NCBI GenBank assembly: GCA_943329105.2
Contig: CALQCP020000126.1
Span: 1-6,845 of the forward strand
Reading direction: 5' to 3'
Origin: Chitinophaga pinensis
GTDB lineage: Bacteria > Planctomycetota > Phycisphaerae > Phycisphaerales > SM1A02
Length of the DNA stretch: 6,845 nucleotides
Shown: positions 1 to 5,846 of the stretch, piece after piece
Numbering within the stretch: the first letter of the stretch is position 1
Layout of the letters: each line of letters opens with the position of its first letter
Program-made: the position numbers and the translations under genes
The notes under the pieces: generated by a model
Told to the model about the DNA's origin: nothing
The model's input: the letters and a program-made list of their open reading frames with translations, nothing else
Database searches by the model: none

Positions 1-225
1 GTCCGCCGCCCGCGCGGCGTTCGCGCTCCTGACCTTCGAACCTTTGCCGCCACCCGCCCACTGCGGTATTGGCTGGCTGAAAGGCTCCTCGGGAGCCTCG
101 AAGTGGAGCTTGGACGAGCAGCAAGTGCCTCCGAGCGCCTTGACACGGTGGAAGAAGTGCGTACCCTTCGCATTCCTGCCCAAATGGCCGCGGGCGCCGA
201 AACGCGTCCCGGGTTCCGAGGGTGA
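1..225 (+). CDS. C-terminal fragment of an unrecognised protein (5' end outside window)
   Basis: Frame 1 stays open from the first base to a TGA at 223-225, giving 74 residues. The product is rich in Arg, Ala, Glu and Leu with balanced charge (for example RYWLAERLLGSLEVELG and SERLDTVEEVRTLRIP), as expected for helical protein sequence. By my count about 62% of third codon positions are G or C. The other plus-strand options are worse: frame 3 stops within 30 bases, and frame 2 stays open only by running through the tRNA gene, with a product rich in Pro, Trp and Lys. I do not recognise the family, and too little is visible to infer a function. The stop lies 49 bases before the tRNA gene, so the tRNA could be read from the same transcript. 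That this is a real gene end is an inference from composition and the open frame. Confidence 0.5.
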   Translation, partial: VRRPRGVRAPDLRTFAATRPLRYWLAERLLGSLEVELGRAASASERLDTVEEVRTLRIPAQMAAGAETRPGFRG

Positions 226-246
226 CATCCAAATCACTGCTCGAAG

Positions 247-264
247 CAACCCGTCACTGGGTTG
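247..264 (+). other. Small hairpin between the upstream gene end and tRNA-Phe
   Basis: CAACCC at 247-252 pairs exactly with GGGTTG at 259-264 around a 6-base loop. No T tract follows, so it is a poor intrinsic terminator. It could be a weak terminator for the upstream gene or a structure in the tRNA precursor leader. TGTAAC at 263-268 matches four of six bases of a -10 box and would place transcription starting almost at the tRNA 5' end, but I see no good -35 partner. Apart from this, 226-274 shows nothing recognisable. Confidence 0.3.
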
Positions 265-274
265 TAACGCGCGC

Positions 275-347
275 GGCAACTTAGCTCAGTTGGTAGAGCA
301 GCGCACTGAAGATGCGCGGGTCCGCGGTTCAAGTCCGCGAGTTGCCA
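275..347 (+). tRNA. tRNA-Phe (anticodon GAA)
   Basis: A complete 73-base cloverleaf can be folded by hand. The acceptor stem is GGCAACT (275-281) with AGTTGCC (340-346), seven perfect pairs, and A347 is the discriminator. The D stem is GCTC (284-287) with GAGC (296-299). The anticodon stem is GCGCA (301-305) with TGCGC (313-317), and the loop CTGAAGA places the anticodon GAA at 308-310, which reads UUC and UUU. The variable loop is the short five-base form (318-322). The T stem is CGCGG (323-327) with CCGCG (335-339) around TTCAAGT. The 3' CCA is not encoded (TTC follows), so it must be added after transcription. G34 and the absence of U36 mean this tRNA is not a substrate for the t6A enzyme encoded further along. 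Confidence 0.97.
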
Positions 348-351
348 TTCA

Positions 352-388
352 AAACGCCGCCCGATCCTGACTGGATCGGGCGGCGTTT
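352..388 (+). terminator. Intrinsic-type terminator hairpin after tRNA-Phe
   Basis: A perfect inverted repeat starts four bases after the tRNA. The core is CGCCGCCCGATCC (355-367) with its exact complement at 373-385 and a five-base loop, TGACT. AAA (352-354) and TTT (386-388) extend it to 16 pairs. The T tract is only three long, but the stem is very stable and its flanks are the same on both strands, so it could act in either direction. It most likely ends the tRNA transcript and separates it from the gene that starts at 432. Confidence 0.8.
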
Positions 389-431
389 CGCATGATGAAA
401 CTCGGTCTTCGATCGCCGCACGTCCGATTGC

Positions 432-1448
432 ATGACGCCCGCTTCGCTCATCGGCCGCAACGAAGCTACCCTTCCCGACTTGGGCTCACCCATTGATGTT
501 CGACGCCTGCGAGAGGAAATCCTCTCGTGGATGACCCCTCCCTCCGCTGACCGCGGCGGTCGAGTGGCAGGGCGACAAATTCGCCGCCTCGTGGAAGCGC
601 TCGACGAACCGAGCGGACGTGAAGATCGATTCCTCAGCACGGTGGCCGAAGCAGTGCTGGCACGTCGGCTCTTGGAAGATGGATGCGCGATCGATATCGA
701 ACGACCAACTGCGGGCGGTCGTCACGCTGACTTCTTTGTGCGCGCCTCCAATAACGTGGAGTGCTGGGTCCATGTCAAACGCGTGGGTGCGCCGCATGCC
801 ATGGAGTCGAGCACCCCACTCCCCGCAGTCTTAAGCCAACTTTCCGCAATAAAGCGGCCGGTCGCCATCGCAGTGCGTTGGTCGCCCACTGCCAATGACG
901 CGCAACTACTCACCCTACGGAACGCACTGGAGCCGTTCGTGCGTGAAGCAAGCGTCGGCGATGAAGTGGTGGTTCGCGCTGAAGACGGCGCATGGTTGGG
1001 AGCGGCGCGCATTGTGGCACCAACCGCGGAAGGCACCGTGACCGTTCGAACCGGTGTCGATGCGGGTTGGGAGGCTGCCATACCGCGCGTACAGCGGCTA
1101 CTTCGCAAGGCGTATTCGCAATTCATGCCCGGCGCAGTCAATGTCATTTGCATCGCCAGCGATTCATCCGCCGCATACGAGGCAGTCGAAACGGCGCTCT
1201 TAGGAACCATCATTGAGCGCTGGGATCGATTCCCGCCACGCGGACATCGGGTGGCGCACGGCCGTGCCGAGGACGGATTCTGGGCACGCGGTCAATATGA
1301 AATGAGTTCGTTGGTGGCGTGGTTCCCGGTGGATGGCAGCGCCCCTGCGCATATCTGGGAACGTGCGCCGCACGGCACTCCGCATGTTCGTGATGGGGCC
1401 GTGGCTTCGCTCATGAGCCGTGTGATGGGCGCCACTCGGGAACTGTGA
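432..1448 (+). CDS. Unrecognised 338-residue protein with a PD-(D/E)XK nuclease-like N-terminal motif
   Basis: I cannot assign this gene to a named family. Seen in the sequence: a helix-like stretch at residues 66-84 (with E73), then GRHADF (residues 96-101, D100), then VECWVHVKRV (109-118, K116). Acidic helix, acidic residue before a hydrophobic strand, and a strand ending in Lys about 15 residues later is the order found in PD-(D/E)XK nuclease folds. Here, however, the residue two before the Lys is His (H114), not Asp or Glu, so the site is either degenerate or uses E110. A middle part (about 175-210) looks like beta strands. The C-terminal half has a basic helix (219-228), a hydrophobic strand, VNVICIAS (236-243), and an aromatic segment, GFWARGQYE (282-290). 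There is no signal peptide or membrane segment, so it is probably cytoplasmic. The ATG at 432 is the first possible start after in-frame stops at 393-398. No Shine-Dalgarno is visible. It stands alone between the tRNA terminator and convergent hflX. The long frame and soluble-protein composition support a real gene; its function is unknown. Confidence 0.85.
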   Translation: MTPASLIGRNEATLPDLGSPIDVRRLREEILSWMTPPSADRGGRVAGRQIRRLVEALDEPSGREDRFLSTVAEAVLARRLLEDGCAIDIERPTAGGRHADFFVRASNNVECWVHVKRVGAPHAMESSTPLPAVLSQLSAIKRPVAIAVRWSPTANDAQLLTLRNALEPFVREASVGDEVVVRAEDGAWLGAARIVAPTAEGTVTVRTGVDAGWEAAIPRVQRLLRKAYSQFMPGAVNVICIASDSSAAYEAVETALLGTIIERWDRFPPRGHRVAHGRAEDGFWARGQYEMSSLVAWFPVDGSAPAHIWERAPHGTPHVRDGAVASLMSRVMGATREL

Positions 1449-1483
1449 TCCACGGGGCGGCACCTACGCCTGAACGGCGGGTT

Positions 1484-2911
1484 TCACTCGTCTTCGACTT
1501 CTTGACCAACCGCATAGGAATCGTGCGGACGAATGCGCGGTGCAACATCAATCTTGACATCGGGCCACAACGATCGCAACCCTTCGTGCGCTGGCATTCC
1601 ATCTACCAACATGCGCACTCCACTTGAGAGCAGTTGCTCCAGTTGGCGTCGGCCAATCTGCACTTTGAGTTGCACATGTGCCTCAGTCCAATCGCGGCTC
1701 AGTACTGGAACACGCTTCTCCACAAAGTCCACCGCACGTCCATCGGTGAGCGGAACTGAAAGCGTGCAGTCACGAATGTCGCCCCTCATCAGGCCAAGCA
1801 CCCGCTCAGAGAGTTCCGGAAGCCCCGCACCGGTCAGCGCAGAAATTGGCAACGCTCCTGGAACGCGCTCCATCCATTCAGTGATTCGCGGGTCTATGCC
1901 AATTCTGGTGGGCGGCAATCGATCAGCCTTGTTGAGAAGCAGTATGCGCGGCTGTTGATCTGCGCCGATCTCATCAAGCACCGATTGCACAGTCTCATAC
2001 TGCATGAGTGCGCTGGGGTCCGCAACATCAAGAACGATCAATATCACATGACTGGCAATGGCATCTTCAAGCGTGGCACGAAAGCTCGCTACCAAATGGT
2101 GGGGAAGACGCTGCACAAAACCAACGGTGTCGGAGAGCATGGCTGCGTTTCCGCCCGCCAGATTCCAACTTTCAACGCGAGTTCCCAAAGTTGCAAAGAG
2201 TTTGTCAGCGGCATATGCCCCGCCCCGCGTCAATGCATTGAAGAGGCTCGACTTACCGGCATTGGTGTAACCAACCAGCGCTGCGGTGTAGTGCTCGTCG
2301 CGGCGTTGCTTTACTTCGCGTGATCGGCGACCTTCAATCTCCCCAAGCTCGCGCCGCAGTTTGTCCAGCTTCGCCTTGACGATGCGACGGTCGATCTCCA
2401 ACTGCTGCTCGCCGGGTCCACGGGTACCAACACCCACGGGCGCGCCACCAGTGACCTGCCCCAAGTGCGACCACATGGCGCGGAGTCGTGGCGCGGTGTA
2501 CTCAAGCTGCGCAATCTCTACCTGCAGTTGCGCTTGCTTGGTAGTGGCGCGATTGGCAAAGATGTCCAAGATCACTTCGCTGCGGTCGATCACTTTGAGT
2601 TCGAGCGCCTTCTCCAGTTCAGCAATCTGACTGGGAGCGAGTTCGTTGTCAAAGATCACAACCTTGGCACCAAGCTCCTTGCACATGGCAGAGAGTTCTT
2701 CCACCTTGCCCTTGCCAATGTAGGTCTTGCCGCGCGGCGCAACCCGGCGCTGTTCCAGGGTGCCCACCACACGCACCCCGGCTGTTTCCGCCAATGCCTG
2801 TAGTTCGGCAAGCGAGTCGTCGAAGGTGGTTTCATTATCTCGAAGGCGGACGCCGACAAGGATCGCGGGCTCGGCCCGGATGTCGACTTCTGCGTGGCGT
2901 CCTGTTTCCAT
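1484..2911 (-). CDS. hflX: GTPase HflX
   Basis: HflX is a ribosome-associated GTPase that splits or rescues stalled ribosomes, notably after heat stress, in the cytoplasm. The 475-residue product has the full family layout. The N-terminal HflX domain includes TYIGKGKVEEL (63-73), VIFDNELAPSQ (85-95), DRSEVILDIFA (109-119) and the GVGTRGPGEQQLE segment (160-172). A basic linker helix follows, then the G domain: P-loop GYTNAGKSS (214-222), DTVGF (261-265), NKAD (327-330) and SALTG (357-361). A C-terminal domain of about 100 residues follows. The length is slightly above the usual 420-440. The switch I region reads FATLGTRVESW (239-249) where most family members have FATLDPTxR, so the usual G2 threonine is displaced. 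The bases just before the ATG (CCTTCCCAC) contain no Shine-Dalgarno. A TACAAT box lies 9 bases upstream, so the message may be nearly leaderless. It converges on the unknown gene with 35 bp between stops and is divergent from the S41 protease gene. The family assignment is secure. Confidence 0.97.
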   Translation of the reverse strand: METGRHAEVDIRAEPAILVGVRLRDNETTFDDSLAELQALAETAGVRVVGTLEQRRVAPRGKTYIGKGKVEELSAMCKELGAKVVIFDNELAPSQIAELEKALELKVIDRSEVILDIFANRATTKQAQLQVEIAQLEYTAPRLRAMWSHLGQVTGGAPVGVGTRGPGEQQLEIDRRIVKAKLDKLRRELGEIEGRRSREVKQRRDEHYTAALVGYTNAGKSSLFNALTRGGAYAADKLFATLGTRVESWNLAGGNAAMLSDTVGFVQRLPHHLVASFRATLEDAIASHVILIVLDVADPSALMQYETVQSVLDEIGADQQPRILLLNKADRLPPTRIGIDPRITEWMERVPGALPISALTGAGLPELSERVLGLMRGDIRDCTLSVPLTDGRAVDFVEKRVPVLSRDWTEAHVQLKVQIGRRQLEQLLSSGVRMLVDGMPAHEGLRSLWPDVKIDVAPRIRPHDSYAVGQEVEDE

Positions 2912-2920
2912 GTGGGAAGG

Positions 2921-2926
2921 ATTGTA
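2921..2926 (-). promoter_or_regulatory. Candidate -10 box for hflX
   Basis: On the minus strand this reads TACAAT, five of six matches to the TATAAT consensus, and ends 9 bases before the hflX ATG. No -35 match is present at the usual distance (GATAGG at 17-bp spacing). Transcription starting about 7 bases downstream would leave a leader of only a few bases, which fits the lack of a Shine-Dalgarno. With a hexamer this short, chance is a real alternative. Confidence 0.3.
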
Positions 2927-2951
2927 GGACGGGATGGCGCGCCCCTATCAT
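2922..2951 (+). promoter_or_regulatory. Weak candidate promoter for the S41 protease and tsaD pair
   Basis: TATCAT at 2946-2951 matches five of six bases of TATAAT. TTGTAG at 2922-2927, 18 bp upstream, matches the TTG of a -35 box but only three of six bases overall. If used, transcription would start near 2958 and the protease could not begin at the ATG at 2934. The GTG at 2958 or the ATG at 2973 would then be the start. Only 22 bp separate the two divergent open frames, so any promoter must overlap one of them. This is an inference from short matches. Confidence 0.2.
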
Positions 2952-4625
2952 CGCCGCGTGGTCCGATTCACAATGTTCCTCGCTTCTGCTGCATTCGCCG
3001 CGCTTCTGGCGCCCGCGCTGCTGGCTGGAATGCCACAATCAACCGATGATGGCGCGCGCACCGTGCCACCTGCCACCGAGGGCGCCTATCGCTGGCTCGA
3101 TCCAATCATCGACCTGCGCGCGCTCCTTGTGGGGAGTTACGTCGATCCAATTGACGCGCCCGCGATGCAGCGTGCCGCCATGGAGGCGATGACCAAAGCG
3201 CTTGGCGATCCGTACACCGTTTACATTCCGCCTGCTGACGAGGGCGCATTCCGTAGACAACTGTCTGGAAGCTATGTGGGTATCGGCGTTGAGTTGGACC
3301 TTGACGATGGCCGGCCGATCGTGATTACCGCCATCGACGGATCGCCAGCGATGGAAGCGGGCATCTTGGCGGGCGACACCATTCTCTCTGTTGATGGAAA
3401 GTCAACGGAAGGCATCGGTGCTGCCACGCTGGAGTCGCTCCTTCCGGGCGCGCCCGGCACGGTGGCGGCGTTGGTGATTCGCCGCGCCGATGGCAATGAA
3501 CGAACGCTCAATGTGCCGCGCCGTGTGGTGGAAACGCCAAGCGTGAAGGGCATCCTCCGCGACGCGGACGGTTGGCGCTTTACCATCGATCCGGACCGGC
3601 GCGTGGCATACATACGTATCGCGCAGTTCAATGATCGAACGCTGGCAGAAGTTGATGCCGCACTTGCACGGATTCGTGCCGACGGTGTTTCCGGCATCAT
3701 TCTGGATTTGCGTGACAATGGCGGAGGCTCGCTCACTGCTGCTGTCGGGGTGGTGGATCGATTCATCTCCGAAGGGGCGATTGTCAGTATTCGCGGCCGT
3801 GGCGACACTGGTCGAACGTGGGACGCAACATCGTCACCGGAAGACCTGCACATTCCGATGGTGGTGCTCATCAACCAAGGAAGTGCAAGCGCCAGCGAAG
3901 TAGTGGCGGGCGCATTGCGAGACAACGGCTGCGCCAAGATCATCGGTACCCGTTCCTACGGCAAGGGCAGCGTGCAAGATGTGCTGCAACTTCCTGACGG
4001 CGCCGGCACGGTCAAGATCACCACTGCTCGCTATTACTTGCCGAGCGGCACCTCGCCGCATCGCGCCGTTGGCGCGTCGCGGTGGGGCGTGGAACCAGAC
4101 ACGGGCTTTCGCGTGCCCATGACAGAGCAAGAATCGATCGCCCGCGCAGCGGCACGCCAATTGCGCGAAGCAGGCGGCGCCGTTTCTACGCCACCAGTGA
4201 TCTGGAGTTCGTCGGCTTCTATCACTCGCCTAGCGCATGATCCGCAACTTGCCGGGGCGGTGGACGCCATGCAGGGCTACCTCGACATGGTGGAATGGCC
4301 AGTGATCGGTGACCTCTCCGGTGACGTCGGCGCTGGCAACGATGAGTTGCGATCGAGCATCGAATACCGCCGGCGATTACTTGATGAACTTCATAAGACA
4401 GATCAGGCGATCAGCACCCTCCGCGGCGGCGGCGCCGGTGTGGATGATCCGATTCTTGGCAACGACGCGTCGCTTATCGATGGCGCCGTTGAACTCCGCG
4501 ACCGCGATGGCCACGTGATCGGCCGCTGGATCGTCAAGGACCCGTCGGCACTGCGCACTGGTATTGGCGCAAGCGCCATTCCTGCCCCGGAATACACGCC
4601 TGCGCGCGAGCCGGAGGGTAAGTGA
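2934..4625 (+). CDS. S41 family carboxy-terminal processing protease (CtpA/Prc type), exported
   Basis: These serine proteases cut proteins at their C-terminal ends in the periplasm or at the envelope. The product has 563 residues. An N-terminal signal or anchor has a basic stretch (MARPYHRRVVR) and a hydrophobic core at about 14-31, with a plausible cut after LLA (29-31) and no lipobox cysteine. An N-terminal helical part contains GDPYTVYIPP (91-100). A PDZ domain follows (about 112-200; GIGVELD at 116-122, GDTILSVDGKS at 147-157). The protease core includes LDLRDNGGG (257-265), NQGSASASE (314-322) and GTRSYGKGSVQ (338-348). The spacing gives the family's Ser/Lys/Gln triad as S319, K344 and Q348, all present, so it should be active. 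About 180 residues after the core (from about 385) have no motif I know and include a charged, helix-prone stretch (470-497). The start is uncertain: ATG 2934 keeps the basic n-region, while GTG 2958 or ATG 2973 would give a shorter signal peptide. The stop overlaps the start of tsaD. Confidence 0.95.
   Translation: MARPYHRRVVRFTMFLASAAFAALLAPALLAGMPQSTDDGARTVPPATEGAYRWLDPIIDLRALLVGSYVDPIDAPAMQRAAMEAMTKALGDPYTVYIPPADEGAFRRQLSGSYVGIGVELDLDDGRPIVITAIDGSPAMEAGILAGDTILSVDGKSTEGIGAATLESLLPGAPGTVAALVIRRADGNERTLNVPRRVVETPSVKGILRDADGWRFTIDPDRRVAYIRIAQFNDRTLAEVDAALARIRADGVSGIILDLRDNGGGSLTAAVGVVDRFISEGAIVSIRGRGDTGRTWDATSSPEDLHIPMVVLINQGSASASEVVAGALRDNGCAKIIGTRSYGKGSVQDVLQLPDGAGTVKITTARYYLPSGTSPHRAVGASRWGVEPDTGFRVPMTEQESIARAAARQLREAGGAVSTPPVIWSSSASITRLAHDPQLAGAVDAMQGYLDMVEWPVIGDLSGDVGAGNDELRSSIEYRRRLLDELHKTDQAISTLRGGGAGVDDPILGNDASLIDGAVELRDRDGHVIGRWIVKDPSALRTGIGASAIPAPEYTPAREPEGK
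4613..4617 (+). promoter_or_regulatory. Shine-Dalgarno site that fixes the GTG start of tsaD
   Basis: GGAGG lies in the last codons of the protease gene, four bases before the GTG at 4622. The GTG shares the bases GTGA (4622-4625) with the protease TGA stop, an arrangement typical of translational coupling. It is the clearest ribosome binding site in the window and supports GTG 4622 over a later start, although the first 17 or so residues of TsaD are not conserved. Confidence 0.75.
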
Positions 4626-5770
4626 GTCCATCCGCGCCGAACAATCCGCCGCACGAGCCCACTGATGGCACGCTCATTCTGGGCATCGAGACCAGTTGCG
4701 ACGAAACCGCCGCAAGCATTGTGGAGTGGCGCGATGGCGCGCCCCACGTCCTTTCCAACGTGGTGAGTACGCAACATGAGATTCACGCGCGCTACGCAGG
4801 CGTGGTCCCGGAGCTTGCCAGTCGCGCGCATCTGGAACGGATCGTCCCGGTGGTCCGTGAGGCGTTGCGAAGCGCGGATCTCCAAGGCAAGCACGTCAGC
4901 GCGGTTGCTGTTGGCAATCGACCCGGATTGATTGGATCGCTCCTCGTTGGCAATGCGGCGGCAAAGGCATATGCCTGGTCGTTGGGTATTCCGGTGATCG
5001 GCATTGACCACATTGCCGCGCACTTGGTGGCGGGGCTGCTGGATGCTCCGCCGGTTCGTTGGCCAGCGCTTGGCTTGGTGGCCTCCGGTGGGCACACGCA
5101 TCTCTTTCGTATGGACGGACCGCGGTCGATGACACTCCTCGGCCGCACCATCGACGACGCCATTGGCGAGGCATTCGATAAAGCAGCCACACTGCTATCG
5201 CTCGGCTACCCAGGCGGGCCACTCTTGGACGAGCGCAGTTCGTTGGGCGATCCCGCGGCCATGCGATTCCCTACCCCACGGCTGACTGCGCGCAGCGCCC
5301 GCGAAGGCGGCCAATCAACTGAACGCACGCTTGATTTTAGTTTCAGCGGCATGAAGACCGCCCTGCTCTACGCGGTGCGCGGCATCCCGCCGGTTGCCAA
5401 CCGACCCGCGCCCCGACCACCACTGCCGCTCACCGAGCAGCGCGTGTCCGACCTTGCCGCCAGCTTTCAGTCAGCCGCGGTCAACCAAGTCATGGACGTG
5501 CTCAAGCGCGCACTTGAACGGCTCGAAGCAGAGAACGATCGCCCCGCAACGCTCCTCGTGGGCGGCGGGGTCACTGCCAACCGCCACTTGCGCGCCGAAT
5601 TGACACAGTTCGGCACGACGCACGGCATCGATGTCCGCTTACCGGCTCAGAAATACTGCGTTGACAACGCCGCCATGATCGCCGCCCTTGCCCACTGGCG
5701 ATACGCGGCCCGCGAACACGACACCTTGCGCCTCGCCCCGCGCTCGCACTCCATGCTCGGCCGCTGCTAA
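4622..5770 (+). CDS. tsaD: tRNA N6-adenosine threonylcarbamoyltransferase TsaD
   Basis: TsaD (formerly Gcp or YgjD) moves the threonylcarbamoyl group from threonylcarbamoyl-AMP to A37 of tRNAs that read ANN codons. It works in the cytoplasm with TsaB and TsaE after TsaC/TsaC2 makes the donor. None of those partners is encoded in this window. The 382-residue product carries all the family motifs: GIETSCDETAAS (21-32), AGVVPELASRAHLE (59-72), the metal-binding HIAAH (H130 and H134), SGGHTHL (155-161), IGEAFDKAA (181-189), GYPGGPLLD (195-203), FSFSGMKTALL (239-249), GGGVTANRHLR (314-324) and CVDNAAMIAA (346-355), with D348 as third metal ligand. It is about 40 residues longer than the usual 340, from a proline-rich leader and a proline-rich insert near 254-270. 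VGNRPGL (97-103) replaces the common TxGPGL. The GTG start overlaps the protease stop by four bases and has a GGAGG site, so the two are probably co-translated. Confidence 0.97.
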   Translation: MSPSAPNNPPHEPTDGTLILGIETSCDETAASIVEWRDGAPHVLSNVVSTQHEIHARYAGVVPELASRAHLERIVPVVREALRSADLQGKHVSAVAVGNRPGLIGSLLVGNAAAKAYAWSLGIPVIGIDHIAAHLVAGLLDAPPVRWPALGLVASGGHTHLFRMDGPRSMTLLGRTIDDAIGEAFDKAATLLSLGYPGGPLLDERSSLGDPAAMRFPTPRLTARSAREGGQSTERTLDFSFSGMKTALLYAVRGIPPVANRPAPRPPLPLTEQRVSDLAASFQSAAVNQVMDVLKRALERLEAENDRPATLLVGGGVTANRHLRAELTQFGTTHGIDVRLPAQKYCVDNAAMIAALAHWRYAAREHDTLRLAPRSHSMLGRC

Positions 5771-5779
5771 ACATCAGCA

Positions 5780-5817
5780 CAGCGCCGGACGCCACCGTCG
5801 TGGGGCGTCCGGCGCTG
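5780..5817. terminator. Hairpin between convergent tsaD and recA
   Basis: AGCGCCGGACGCC (5781-5793) pairs exactly with GGCGTCCGGCGCT (5804-5816), and C5780 with G5817 adds a fourteenth pair, around a 10-base loop. It starts nine bases after the tsaD stop and lies about 30 bases beyond the recA stop on the other strand. No T tract follows on either strand, so it is not a textbook intrinsic terminator. Its position between convergent genes suggests it ends or stabilises both transcripts. Confidence 0.65.
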
Positions 5818-5821
5818 GAAA

Positions 5822-5845
5822 TTCACTACCTCCGACAGCAGTGAA
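5822..5845 (-). terminator. Weak hairpin just after recA
   Basis: TTCACT (5822-5827) and AGTGAA (5840-5845) form a six-pair stem with a 12-base loop, starting one base after the recA stop on the minus strand. In the recA direction the stem runs into ATTTCC, which gives a few T residues. It may act in tandem with the larger hairpin at 5780-5817. The stem is short and AT-rich, so chance is possible. Confidence 0.3.
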
Positions 5846-5846
5846 A

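Noticed and set aside
44..370. Plus-strand ORF of 108 residues (frame 2)
   Set aside because: It runs straight through the tRNA-Phe gene and into its terminator, and its product is rich in Pro, Trp and Lys with no motif. Frame 1 reads better over the same bases up to 225.
722..1213. Minus-strand ORF of 163 residues
   Set aside because: Opposite the 338-residue gene; Ser/Thr/Ala/Arg-rich product typical of antisense reading of GC-rich coding DNA, with no motif.
432..1448. Calling the unknown protein a restriction endonuclease or part of a defence system
   Set aside because: There is no methyltransferase, helicase, toxin or other defence partner nearby, the (D/E)XK acid is missing, and the flanking genes are housekeeping genes.
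1449..1483. Possible terminator between the unknown gene and hflX
   Set aside because: The 35-bp gap holds no convincing inverted repeat or T tract; the similar GC-rich blocks are not in inverted order.
1955..2323. Plus-strand ORF of 122 residues
   Set aside because: Lies fully opposite the conserved HflX G domain, which explains this DNA.
3272..3943. Minus-strand ORF of 223 residues
   Set aside because: Covers the PDZ and catalytic parts of the S41 protease on the other strand; low-complexity Ser/Arg/Pro/Thr product without recognisable features.
4403..5101. Minus-strand ORF of 232 residues
   Set aside because: Spans the end of the protease gene and the conserved start of tsaD on the other strand; no motif, so a shadow.
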